Origin: DATCSE01 sp036568605
GTDB taxonomy: Bacteria; Pseudomonadota; Gammaproteobacteria; Burkholderiales; Burkholderiaceae_C
NCBI GenBank assembly: GCA_036568605.1
Contig: DATCSE010000387.1
Location: 1 to 38,768 of the forward strand
Direction of reading: 5' to 3'
Length of the DNA stretch: 38,768 nucleotides
Positions 1 through 7,204 of this stretch are shown here, one piece after another. Positions within the stretch are counted from its first letter, which is position 1; the number at the start of each line of letters is the position of its first letter. The notes under the pieces are model-generated. The model did not search any database, was not told where the DNA came from, and saw nothing but the letters and a program-made list of their open reading frames with translations. The translations under genes and the position numbers were made by a program.

Positions 1-992
1 CGATGAAGCCGATCTTCACGCTGGCCAAGCGCGCCGCGCACAAGCGCATCGCGTACGCCGAGGGCGAGGAGGAGCGCATCCTGCGTGCGGCGCAGGTGGT
101 CGTCGACGAGAACCTGGCGCGGCCGACTCTGATCGGCCGGCCGGAGGTGATCGCGCAGCGCATCGAGAAGTTCGGGCTGCGGCTGGCCGCCGGGCGCGAC
201 TACGACCTGGTCAACACCGAGCACGACCACCGCTTCCGCGACTACTGGACGACCTACCACAAGCTCACCGAGCGCAAGGGCGTGACCGCCCAGCTCGCGA
301 AGATCGAGATGCGGCGACGGCTGACGCTGATCGGCGCGATGTTGCTGCGCAGCGGCGAGGTCGACGGCATGCTCTGCGGCACCTGGGGCACGACCGCGAT
401 CCACCTGCACTACATCGACCAGGTCATCGGCAAGCGCGAAGGCGCGAAGACCTACGCCTGCATGAACGGCCTGATCCTGCCGGGGCGCCAGGTGATGCTG
501 GTCGACACCCACGTCAACTACGATCCGACGGCCGAGCAGCTCGCCGAGATCACGGTGATGGCGGCCGAGGAGATGATGCGCTTCGGGCTGCAGCCGAAGG
601 CGGCGCTGCTCTCGCACAGCAACTACGGCTCGAGCAACCAGCCTTCGGCGGTGAAGATGCGCGAAGCGCTGGCATTGCTGCAGCGCGACGCGCCCTGGCT
701 GGAAGTCGATGGCGAGATGCATGGCGACACCGCACTGGACGCCAAGTACCGCCATGGCCTGATGCCGGACAGCCCATTGAGCGGCGAGGCCAATCTGCTC
801 GTGCTGCCGAACATCGACGCCGCGAACATCAGCTACAACCTGTTGAAGACCGCCGCCGGCGGCGGCATCGCGATCGGCCCGGTGCTGCTGGGCGCAGCCA
901 AGCCGGTGCACATCCTGACCCCGTCGGCGACAGTGCGCCGCATCATCAACATGACGGCGATGACCGTGGCCGACGCCAACGCCGCACGCTGA
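1..992 (+). CDS. maeB: NADP-dependent malic enzyme, C-terminal phosphotransacetylase-like part (5' truncated)
   Basis: This is the last ~330 residues of a large malic enzyme; the gene enters from the left edge, and the ATG at position 3 is probably an internal methionine. The visible part is the phosphate acetyl/butyryl transferase domain (PTA_PTB) that large bacterial malic enzymes carry after the catalytic malate dehydrogenase (oxaloacetate-decarboxylating) domains. Recognisable stretches are RIAYAEGEEERILRAAQ at the domain start, DGMLCGTWGTT, SHSNYGSS and the C-terminal LLVLPNIDAANISYNLLK followed by GGGIAIGPVLLG. In MaeB the PTA domain lacks transferase activity and serves as an acetyl-CoA-responsive regulatory and oligomerising part (family knowledge). 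The full enzyme makes pyruvate and NADPH from malate in the cytoplasm. A free-standing Pta is the alternative, but the motifs fit the MaeB version. A hairpin terminator follows within 110 bases. Confidence 0.9.
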   Translation, partial: MKPIFTLAKRAAHKRIAYAEGEEERILRAAQVVVDENLARPTLIGRPEVIAQRIEKFGLRLAAGRDYDLVNTEHDHRFRDYWTTYHKLTERKGVTAQLAKIEMRRRLTLIGAMLLRSGEVDGMLCGTWGTTAIHLHYIDQVIGKREGAKTYACMNGLILPGRQVMLVDTHVNYDPTAEQLAEITVMAAEEMMRFGLQPKAALLSHSNYGSSNQPSAVKMREALALLQRDAPWLEVDGEMHGDTALDAKYRHGLMPDSPLSGEANLLVLPNIDAANISYNLLKTAAGGGIAIGPVLLGAAKPVHILTPSATVRRIINMTAMTVADANAAR

Positions 993-1052
993 CGGCGCAG
1001 CACAAACGGCGCGACTTGGGGCGAATACCCCAAAAGTGCGCGACAGTACCGT

Positions 1053-1098
1053 GACAGGACCCTCGGCGCCTCAGAGCCACCGAGGGTTCTGTCCTTTT
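1053..1098 (+). terminator. Rho-independent terminator after maeB
   Basis: A 14-bp stem pairs 1053-1066 (GACAGGACCCTCGG) with 1080-1093 (CCGAGGGTTCTGTC), with one G-U wobble and a 13-base loop. It is followed by CTTTTGC. It ends the maeB transcript and insulates the RNase cassette downstream. Confidence 0.85.
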
Positions 1099-1176
1099 GC
1101 ACGCAGTAAAACATCTTCATCGAAAGCGTGCGCTCACCATCCACTAGGCTTTACTGCCCAAAATTGAGGCAAAGAC

Positions 1177-1205
1177 TTGAGCTTTGGTGCTCAATTCGGT
1201 AGCAT
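1177..1205 (+). promoter_or_regulatory. Candidate sigma-70 promoter with overlapping inverted repeat, RNase/barstar cassette
   Basis: The -35 candidate TTGAGC (1177-1182) is separated by exactly 17 bases from the -10 candidate TAGCAT (1200-1205). The -35 is also the left arm of a perfect 6-bp inverted repeat, TTGAGC-N6-GCTCAA (1177-1194), lying inside the promoter spacer. A repressor or other regulator could bind there. The GTG start of the RNase gene lies 28 bases after the -10. This is pattern recognition only. Confidence 0.45.
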
Positions 1206-1232
1206 CAAGGATTCTGAATCCAGGGATAACCC

Positions 1233-1682
1233 GTGTATTTCTCCGGTCGGCCACGGCGGTGGCAAGCTCTGCGGAAGATGGGGCTGAAGGTCACAGCGGC
1301 GGTTTCGACGGCGGCATTGACGGCCGCACTGGCATCCACACTGGCGTTGGCGAGCAGCTTCGCACAGGCCAAGGAAACAACGGCGGCATCGCAGACGGTC
1401 GTGCTGGCACAGCTGCCGTCGCAGGCCCAGAAAACCTACAACCTGATACGCGCCGGCGGGCCGTTTCCGTATCCCAAGGATGGCGTTGTTTTCGGCAACC
1501 GTGAGCGCTTGCTTCCAATCCAGCCGCGAGGTTACTACCGGGAGTACACCGTGCCGACGCCGCAGTCGCGCAACCGTGGGGCTCGCCGCATTGTCTGCGG
1601 CGGCCAGCCGCCGACGCAGCCGCAAGCCTGCTATTACACCGGCGATCACTACGCCAGCTTCAGCCGCATCGTGGCCGAGTGA
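1233..1682 (+). CDS. Exported guanyl-specific ribonuclease, RNase Sa/barnase (N1/T1) family
   Basis: A 149-residue protein with a basic N-terminus and hydrophobic segment (about residues 17-45, ending SSFAQA-KE), consistent with Sec export, followed by a ~95-residue microbial RNase domain. The match to RNase Sa of Streptomyces is strong: GPFPYPKDGVVFGNRE, then GYYREYTVPTP, ARRIVCGG and YYTGDHYASFS. The catalytic triad aligns with Glu104, Arg118/119 and His139. Family members cut single-stranded RNA after G through a 2',3'-cyclic phosphate. The GTG at 1233 has AGGG about 7 bases upstream; the ATG at 1278 would still leave a complete signal peptide. The barstar homologue 61 bases downstream is the expected inhibitor that protects the producer. 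Two cysteines (122, 133) could form a disulfide after export. Whether the enzyme is a nutrient-scavenging RNase or an antibacterial toxin cannot be told from sequence. Confidence 0.9.
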   Translation: MYFSGRPRRWQALRKMGLKVTAAVSTAALTAALASTLALASSFAQAKETTAASQTVVLAQLPSQAQKTYNLIRAGGPFPYPKDGVVFGNRERLLPIQPRGYYREYTVPTPQSRNRGARRIVCGGQPPTQPQACYYTGDHYASFSRIVAE

Positions 1683-1743
1683 AAGGCGCGTCCGTGCAAA
1701 TTCTTTGTAGTTTGAGTTTGTTGATCCAAGGAGGAACGTGACC

Positions 1744-2139
1744 ATGCTGTTGCAGACAGTCCGTCCAAACATCGTCCAGTCGATACGCGCCTTTCGCGTA
1801 GAGGACTTGATGCAGGCCGCGCAAGGGGCGAGCCAGCATTTCCTCTACGCGAACCTGACCAACGCCCAGTCCAAGCAGGACGTGCTCGAGGCCATCGCCC
1901 AGGCTTTCATGTTTCCGGCGCATTTCGGCAAGAACCTGGATGCGCTGTACGACTGCATGACCGACCTGGTGCACAAGTCCGGCACGCAGCCCGGCTTCGT
2001 GGTCGTGCTGGAGCAGTTGCCCGACAACCCGCGCTTCGACCGTGAAGCCCGCGAACAGCTGCTCGACGTGTTCCGTGACGCGGCCGACTTCTGGGCGGAG
2101 CGAAAAATACCATTCAGGTGTTTTTATTCTTTTCAGTAG
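1744..2139 (+). CDS. Barstar-family ribonuclease inhibitor
   Basis: A 131-residue cytoplasmic protein with no signal peptide. The barstar core is clear: FPAHFGKNLDALYDCMTDL at about residues 57-75 matches the inhibitor helix and loop of Bacillus barstar. The two acidic contacts are kept (Asp66 and Asp70, equivalent to barstar Asp35 and Asp39), and LEQLP plus a C-terminal FRCFYSF strand are also typical. In the family these acidic residues plug the active site of barnase-type RNases. ATG 1744 is preferred over GTG 1738 because the near-perfect Shine-Dalgarno AAGGAGGA (1728-1735) then has 8 bases of spacing instead of 2. It sits in one transcription unit with the RNase gene. The strong ribosome site suggests that inhibitor is made in excess of enzyme. 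Confidence 0.92.
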   Translation: MLLQTVRPNIVQSIRAFRVEDLMQAAQGASQHFLYANLTNAQSKQDVLEAIAQAFMFPAHFGKNLDALYDCMTDLVHKSGTQPGFVVVLEQLPDNPRFDREAREQLLDVFRDAADFWAERKIPFRCFYSFQ

Positions 2140-2173
2140 CCCGCTCCCAGGAAAACGGGTCATGGGAGCGGGC
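2139..2173. repeat. 11-bp inverted repeat just after barstar
   Basis: GCCCGCTCCCA (2139-2149) and TGGGAGCGGGC (2163-2173) are perfect complements around a 13-base loop. No T-run follows on either strand, so it is a weak candidate for an intrinsic terminator. It may stabilise the mRNA end or be a solitary REP-like palindrome. No second copy was seen in the window. Confidence 0.5.
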
Positions 2174-2312
2174 GACGGAAGTGGCCCAAAACGTTGCCGA
2201 CAGCAAGCCGGTCAAGTCCAACTCGAAGAATGCCGCCAACGCGAGCTTCGGGACGAACATGCCGATGATGTGCAGCGCGTTCGACACGGCGATGTGGTTG
2301 AACGCGGCTTGA
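2174..2312. other. Unassigned stretch with coding-like composition between barstar and rsmA
   Basis: This stretch is open on both strands with very high third-position G+C. The plus frame ending at 2312 gives a tail EVAQNVADSKPVKSNSKNAA and onward. The minus frame gives hydrophobic text including NALHIIGMFVP and LALAAFFELDLTGLL. Neither frame has a well-placed ribosome site, and neither matches a family I know. It could be a decayed gene fragment, perhaps membrane protein on the minus strand, or an untranslated tail of the cassette transcript, which ends at the terminator at 2354. Confidence 0.25.
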
Positions 2313-2353
2313 TGTCCGCAACGGCGCGCCCCCGCGGCGCGCCACACCGAAGC

Positions 2354-2381
2354 ACCCCGGCCGCGCGCCGGGGTTTTCGTT
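2354..2381 (+). terminator. Rho-independent terminator ending the RNase/barstar unit
   Basis: ACCCCGG (2354-2360) pairs with CCGGGGT (2368-2374) around the loop CCGCGCG and is followed by TTTCGTTT. The T-run is on the plus strand, so it stops rightward transcription before the convergent rsmA gene, whose stop codon is at 2383. Confidence 0.75.
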
Positions 2382-2382
2382 T

Positions 2383-3153
2383 CTACGGCTGCGGCGGCAG
2401 CGCCGCGGCCAGCTCGAGGTATTCGGCGACCGGGACTTCCTCGGCACGGCGCTGCAGGTCGAACGCGCCGTTGTGGCCTCGGGCCTCCAGCCAGCGACCC
2501 AGCGTATGGCGCAACAGCTTGCGGCGCTGCGAGAACGCGACCCGGACGAGCTCTTCCAGCGTTTCGGCTGCGATCGTGCGCGGCGCGGCCAGCGGCTGCA
2601 TCCGCACGACGGCCGAATCGACACGCGGCGGCGGATCGAACGCCGCCGGCGGCACGTCGAACAGCGCCTCGAGGCGGTAGCGCCACTGCAGCATCACGCT
2701 CAAGCGCCCGTATTCCTTGCCGCCGGGCCCCGCAACCATGCGCTCGACGACCTCCTTCTGCAGCATGAAGTGCTGGTCGACCACGTGATCGACCACCTCG
2801 AGCAGATGGAACAGGATCGGCGAGGAGATGTTGTACGGCAGGTTGCCGACGATGCGCAACGCCCGGCCGCGCTCGGCCGCCAGCGCGCCGAAGTCGACCT
2901 TCAGCACGTCGGCCTCGATCACGGCGAGCGCCGGCCGCGTCGCGCGCAGGCGCTGCGCGAGGTCGCGGTCGAGCTCGATCACGGTGAGCCGGTCCAGCCG
3001 TTCGGCCAGCGGGCCGGTCATCGCGCCGAGCCCGGGACCGATCTCGACGACCGCGTCGTCGGCCCGCGGCGCGATCGCCGCGACGATGCGATCGATCACC
3101 GAATCGTCGGCCAGGAAGTGCTGGCCGAAACGCTTGCGGGGCTGGTGCTTCAT
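2383..3153 (-). CDS. rsmA: 16S rRNA (adenine1518-N6/adenine1519-N6)-dimethyltransferase
   Basis: A 256-residue SAM-dependent enzyme (KsgA/RsmA) that dimethylates A1518 and A1519 in the helix-45 loop of 16S rRNA during late 30S maturation in the cytoplasm. Visible motifs are the N-terminal RKRFGQHFLAD, SAM motif I EIGPGLGAMT, the acidic end of strand 2 (VIELD), and catalytic motif IV NLPYNISSPI, followed by the C-terminal helical domain with SQRRKLLRHTL. Length is normal for the family. ATG 3153 begins MKHQPRKRFGQ as expected; the upstream GTG at 3192 only adds non-homologous residues. It lies 49 bases after surA on the same strand, so it is probably the last gene of lptD-surA-rsmA. The pdxA gene often found between surA and rsmA is absent. 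Confidence 0.96.
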   Translation of the reverse strand: MKHQPRKRFGQHFLADDSVIDRIVAAIAPRADDAVVEIGPGLGAMTGPLAERLDRLTVIELDRDLAQRLRATRPALAVIEADVLKVDFGALAAERGRALRIVGNLPYNISSPILFHLLEVVDHVVDQHFMLQKEVVERMVAGPGGKEYGRLSVMLQWRYRLEALFDVPPAAFDPPPRVDSAVVRMQPLAAPRTIAAETLEELVRVAFSQRRKLLRHTLGRWLEARGHNGAFDLQRRAEEVPVAEYLELAAALPPQP

Positions 3154-3202
3154 GGCTTCGCGGCCGACGAAGCAACCCAGCACTCGGCCCACGCGGCGAC
3201 GA

Positions 3203-4624
3203 TCACGACTGCGGCGGCTCGCGCATCTCGATGTAAGCCCGGCCGCGCAGGTCGCGGATCCAGTCGAGATACGCTTCCTCGAACTTCTGCTCGCGCAGCA
3301 CGTTGCGCGCCTGCTCGCGCGCTTGCTTCAGGTCTATCGTCGTCTGGCGGCGCTCCAGCACCTGCAGCAGGTGCACGCCGAAGCGCGAGACGATCGGATC
3401 GGACAGCCCGTTCAGCGGCAGCGCGTTCATCACCTCTTCGAACTCGGGCACGAAGTTGCCGGGCGATGCCCAACCGAGATCGCCGCCCTGCGCGGCCGAG
3501 CCGTCCTCGGAGTTCTCGCGCGCGACCTGCTCGAAGGTTCGCGTCCCGGATTGAATCTGGCGCTTGAACTCGGCCAAGCGCCGCGCCGCGGCTTCCTGGG
3601 TGAGCTGCGGCGAAACCCGCAGCAGGATGTGGCGCGCATGGGTCTGCGTGATGACCAGCCCGCCGGCCTCCTTGCGTTCGACCAGCTTGATGACGTGAAA
3701 GCCCGCGCCGCTGCGCAGCAACGTCGGCGAGACCTCGCCGGGTTTCAGCGGCCGCGTGACCTCGACGAACACGTCCGGCAACCGGTCGGCCGCGCGCAGC
3801 CCGATCACGCCGCCCTGGGCCCGGTTGGCATCTTCCGAGACCTCGCGAGCGACCGCCTCGAACGCCTCGCCGCCCTTGATGCGGGCAAGCGCCGCCTCGG
3901 CGCGGGCGCGGCGCTGCGCAACCTCGGCCTCGCCGGCGTTCTCGGGCACCGTGACCAGCACCTGCGCGATGTTGAGCTGCATGGATGTGCCGGCTTCGGC
4001 ACGCCGCTTGTCGAGGAATGCGTCGACCTCCTCGGCGCTGATCTTGATGCGCTGGTTGACCTCGCGCTCGCGCACCCGCTCGATCAGCAGCTGGTCGCGC
4101 ACGTTGTTGCGGAACGTCGCGTAGGCGATCCCTTGCTGCTTCAGGCGATCGAGCAGCTGCGGCATCGTCAACTGGTTCTGCTGCGCGACGTTGGCCACGG
4201 CGCGGTCGAGCTCGTTCTCGTCGATGCGCTGGCCGCTGTCGCGCGCGTTCGTGATCTGCACGCGCTCGTCGATCAGCACGTCCAGCACCTGCTTGCGCAG
4301 ATCGGCCGGAGGCGGCAGGGTCGAGTTGTTGCGGCTCGCATCTTCGCGGATTCGCGCCAGCCGCTGCTGCAGCTCGTTGTTGGTGACCAGCTCGCTGTTG
4401 ACCACCGCGAGGATGTAGTCGGCGGTGCGCGGCGCGGGCGTCGCGGCGGGCACCGCGACACGCGGCCCGGTCGGCGCCGATGCCGGCGCCGCGGGCGGAT
4501 TCACCTGGGCCCAGGCACCGGCCGCGGTCACCATCAGCACGCCGGCGACGGTGCAGGCACCGGGGCGCGGCTGCCGCCAGCAGCGCCGCAAACGGGAAGA
4601 AAAGGGCAGGCGCAGATCAGTCAT
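3203..4624 (-). CDS. surA: Periplasmic chaperone and peptidyl-prolyl isomerase SurA
   Basis: A 473-residue exported foldase that escorts outer-membrane beta-barrel proteins through the periplasm to the BAM complex. The N-terminus is a signal peptide ending near TAAGAWAQ. A Pro/Ala-rich linker follows (about 40-65), then the SurA N-domain (ILAVVNSELVTNNELQQRL and onward). Two parvulin domains follow at about 210-315 and 325-428; the second is the better conserved, with HARHILLRV, ENSEDGSAAQGGDLGW and SRFGVHLLQVLER. The ATG overlaps the end of lptD by 8 bases (ATGACTGA), so the two are likely translationally coupled. This fits the dependence of LptD folding on SurA. The Ala/Pro linker makes it somewhat longer than the 428-residue E. 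coli protein. Confidence 0.95.
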   Translation of the reverse strand: MTDLRLPFSSRLRRCWRQPRPGACTVAGVLMVTAAGAWAQVNPPAAPASAPTGPRVAVPAATPAPRTADYILAVVNSELVTNNELQQRLARIREDASRNNSTLPPPADLRKQVLDVLIDERVQITNARDSGQRIDENELDRAVANVAQQNQLTMPQLLDRLKQQGIAYATFRNNVRDQLLIERVREREVNQRIKISAEEVDAFLDKRRAEAGTSMQLNIAQVLVTVPENAGEAEVAQRRARAEAALARIKGGEAFEAVAREVSEDANRAQGGVIGLRAADRLPDVFVEVTRPLKPGEVSPTLLRSGAGFHVIKLVERKEAGGLVITQTHARHILLRVSPQLTQEAAARRLAEFKRQIQSGTRTFEQVARENSEDGSAAQGGDLGWASPGNFVPEFEEVMNALPLNGLSDPIVSRFGVHLLQVLERRQTTIDLKQAREQARNVLREQKFEEAYLDWIRDLRGRAYIEMREPPQS

Positions 4625-7067
4625 AACTCGTCATCGGTTGGGTCGTCGTCCGCTCTTCGCGCAGCAGCCGGTAGCCCGGAATATTGTCCTTCAAGACCTG
4701 CAGCGGGTTCGACCCCAGCCGCGACAGGCCGACCAGCTCGAGCTGGATCAAGACCCGGGTCGTCGCCTCGCTGGTGCCGGTCGATGTCCGGTCCAGCACC
4801 ACACGGCCGATCCAGCAGCCGGCGTCGTACTCCAAGCCGAGCAGCGAATCCGTCATGCGCTTCTCGAACGTGCTGTAGACGACACGACCGACCGCGTACC
4901 AGCTGCCGCGGCATGAGCCGCTGCCGGAGCTGCCGCTGCGCCCGCTGCCGAGGCCCGAATCGGTCGCCGCGCGCGACTCGTCCGGCGTGGGCCCATAGAT
5001 CGGCCACTGCCAGCCGAGTTCCACTTGCTCGCTCAGGCCGCGGGTCAGCCGGTAGGTCGCGCTGATCGTGCGAAACGGTCCCGGCGAGTAACGCACGCCG
5101 ACCGTCGAGCGCGCGATGCGCTCGGTGTCGGGACTGTATTGCAGCGCGGCATCCAGGCTCCAGCGCGGCACCAGCGTCGTCGAGCCGAGCAGCAGCAGAT
5201 CGGAGGCGCGCTGGGTCAGCGGCACGCCGTCGGGTGTCACATCCTGCTGGCGGAACAGGTAGCGCTGCGCGATGCCCAGCCGCAGCAGCTCGGCCCCGCT
5301 GTCCGGGTCGAGGAAACGGGTCGTCACGCCGGCGGTCACCTGGTGCGCATCGGACACGCGGTCCACACCCGAGAACGCGTTCTCGGTGAAGATCGAGTCG
5401 AAATTGAAATCCTTCGCCGCCGAATCGTAGTTCGGCAGCGTCAGCTGATCGCGGAACGGTGTGTTGACGTAGAACAGGCGCGGCTCAAGCGTTTGCCGCA
5501 CCGCACGGCCGAAGTAGCGGGCGTCGCGCTCGAACACCCAGGCGCTGTCGAGACTGAAGGTCGGGATGATGCGGCTCGCGCTGGTGCGCCCGTCGCTCAT
5601 CGGCCGATCGAGCGAATACGACGCGGCGTTGAACGAGACCTTCGGCGTCACCGTCCAGCCTGGCGTGCCAAACGGCCGGCTGATGCTGCCCAGTGCATGC
5701 AACCGGTTGCCCGTGAGACGATCGTCGGTGGCGACGTTCTGCAACGGGTCCGTCGGGTTCACGAAGCGGTTGAACTCGCTTTCGAACGCGACCTGCAGTC
5801 CGGGCCCGAAGCCCTTCGTGTAGCGCGCCCCGATCTGCGGCAGCCGCTGGTACGGCGCCTCGATGCGGGTGCTCGGGTCGGTCGTCTGCAGCACCTGCCA
5901 GCTCCGCGCACGCACGTAGGTGGTCCAGTCGCCGACCTCGCGCACGAGGTTCACGTCGGACTGCAGCAGGCGCGGCGTCAGCGTCGAGATGTCGTTCGGG
6001 AAGTCTTTCCAGTAGTCGTCATCGGAGACCCGCTGCAACCGCGTCTCCAGCCGCAGGCCGCTGCCGAAATCGCTGTCGTGCGCGCCGGTGAAGCCGTAGC
6101 GCGTCGTGCCGGTGGTGCGGTCGTACGGCGTCAGGTTCAGCTTGACGGTGCCGTTGTAGCTGGGCTCCAGGTAGCGGAACTCGGTGCCCAGCGACACGCT
6201 GCGGCGCGTGCTGACTTCGGGGTAGAAGGTCATGTCGCGGTTCGGCGCGATGTTCCAGTAGTACGGCACGCCGATGCGCGGGCCGCTGCGGCTGTCCACC
6301 GGCACGATGGTCGGCGGCAGCCAGCCCGACTTGCGCGCATCGCTCAGCGGGAAGCTGAAATGCGGGGCGGCGAGTATCGGCACGCCGAGGAAGCGCAGTA
6401 CCGCGCCTTCGGCGAAGCCCTCGTTGGTCGCGAAGTCCAGATCGACCTTGTCGGTCGACAGCAGCCACGCCGGCGTGCCCGAGCCATCGGGCGTGCAGCT
6501 CGTATAGGTCGCGCCGGTCGCGATCGAGCGCTGCTCGTCGATGAAGTCGATGCGTTTCGCGGTGCCGCCGGCGCCGGTGCGCGCGAAGTAGTACGTCGGG
6601 CTCAGGAAGTAGCCTTCGAAGCGCTGGACCTTCAGCTGCAGCTCGGGGCCGGTGTAGCGGTTGCCGTCCTTGCTGATGCGCACGTTGCCGCGCGCAGTCG
6701 CGAGGTCGTCGGCCTGTTCGTAGGTCAGCCGGTCCGCACGGATCACGACGCCGCCGCGCCGGAACTCGACATCCCCCTCGGCGATCGTCTCCAGATCAGG
6801 CCGACCGCGCACCTCCTGCGCTTCGAGAAACGCCGGCAGCTGCTTGGCCGCATCGCCGCGCGGCAGCGGCTTGAGCTCGGGCGACATGCGCAATTCGATG
6901 CCAGGCGCGCCGCTGCCGGCCGGCGCCGGCGGCGGGACTGCCTGCGCCCACGCCGATGCCGGCACGGCAGCCAGCCACCACGCGGCCAGCGACGCAGCCA
7001 GCGGGGTCAGGCGCGGGTGCGGGCGCGGGTTTAGAGGCGCCGCGCAGGGCAACTTCAGGGGCGGCAA
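4617..7067 (-). CDS. lptD: LPS-assembly outer-membrane protein LptD
   Basis: A beta-barrel that, with lipoprotein LptE, inserts lipopolysaccharide into the outer leaflet. The order is signal peptide (hydrophobic run ending AVPASAWAQA), a short Pro-rich linker, the periplasmic OstA/LptD N-domain (DVEFRRGGVVIRADRLTYEQ, then ARGNVRI and GYFLSPTYYFARTGAGG), and a long barrel domain. Barrel signatures include PHFSFPLSDARKSGWLPPT and PYYWNIAPNRDMTFYPE. Cysteines in TYTSCTPD, GSCRGSW and YDAGCWIG are candidates for the inter-domain disulfides the family needs. The start is uncertain: the frame stays open to ATG 7220 and GTG 7184, but those would place some 40-50 Arg-rich residues before the signal peptide. 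TTG 7067 (or TTG 7052) gives a normal leader, about 816 residues in all, and leaves room for a divergent promoter. It overlaps surA by 8 bases. Confidence 0.93.
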   Translation of the reverse strand: MPPLKLPCAAPLNPRPHPRLTPLAASLAAWWLAAVPASAWAQAVPPPAPAGSGAPGIELRMSPELKPLPRGDAAKQLPAFLEAQEVRGRPDLETIAEGDVEFRRGGVVIRADRLTYEQADDLATARGNVRISKDGNRYTGPELQLKVQRFEGYFLSPTYYFARTGAGGTAKRIDFIDEQRSIATGATYTSCTPDGSGTPAWLLSTDKVDLDFATNEGFAEGAVLRFLGVPILAAPHFSFPLSDARKSGWLPPTIVPVDSRSGPRIGVPYYWNIAPNRDMTFYPEVSTRRSVSLGTEFRYLEPSYNGTVKLNLTPYDRTTGTTRYGFTGAHDSDFGSGLRLETRLQRVSDDDYWKDFPNDISTLTPRLLQSDVNLVREVGDWTTYVRARSWQVLQTTDPSTRIEAPYQRLPQIGARYTKGFGPGLQVAFESEFNRFVNPTDPLQNVATDDRLTGNRLHALGSISRPFGTPGWTVTPKVSFNAASYSLDRPMSDGRTSASRIIPTFSLDSAWVFERDARYFGRAVRQTLEPRLFYVNTPFRDQLTLPNYDSAAKDFNFDSIFTENAFSGVDRVSDAHQVTAGVTTRFLDPDSGAELLRLGIAQRYLFRQQDVTPDGVPLTQRASDLLLLGSTTLVPRWSLDAALQYSPDTERIARSTVGVRYSPGPFRTISATYRLTRGLSEQVELGWQWPIYGPTPDESRAATDSGLGSGRSGSSGSGSCRGSWYAVGRVVYSTFEKRMTDSLLGLEYDAGCWIGRVVLDRTSTGTSEATTRVLIQLELVGLSRLGSNPLQVLKDNIPGYRLLREERTTTQPMTSYD

Positions 7068-7164
7068 GAGCGGGAACCGGGATGCTTGCTGTTGGAGCGC
7101 ACCGCGTTCGGCACAAGCCCGCCGCAGCGTGCCGCGGCCGGGCGCCGCCCGCGGGCACCGTGGT

Positions 7165-7184
7165 TTGTAGAATCGATTATCCAC
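7165..7184. promoter_or_regulatory. Candidate divergent promoter region, lptD / amgK
   Basis: A locally AT-rich patch in very GC-rich DNA holds TAGAAT (7168-7173, plus strand), a -10 candidate for amgK. It also holds GATAAT (7181-7176, minus strand), a -10 candidate for lptD. Neither has a convincing -35. The placement supports lptD starting downstream of about 7165 rather than at 7184 or 7220. Confidence 0.3.
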
Positions 7185-7204
7185 GAGGGCCCTGTCCTGA
7201 ATTC

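Noticed and set aside
2323..2343. Two GGCGCGCC palindromes 13 bases apart
   Set aside because: Expected by base composition in this GC-rich DNA; no T-run after the pair, while the hairpin at 2354 is a better terminator.
2114..3175. Minus-strand open frame extending rsmA region leftward to the end of barstar
   Set aside because: Different frame from rsmA; only the stretch 2174-2312 looks coding-like and has no start or ribosome site.
2828..5065. Long plus-strand open frame opposite rsmA/surA/lptD
   Set aside because: Antisense to conserved genes, Arg/Ala-rich without motifs; typical of high-GC shadow frames.
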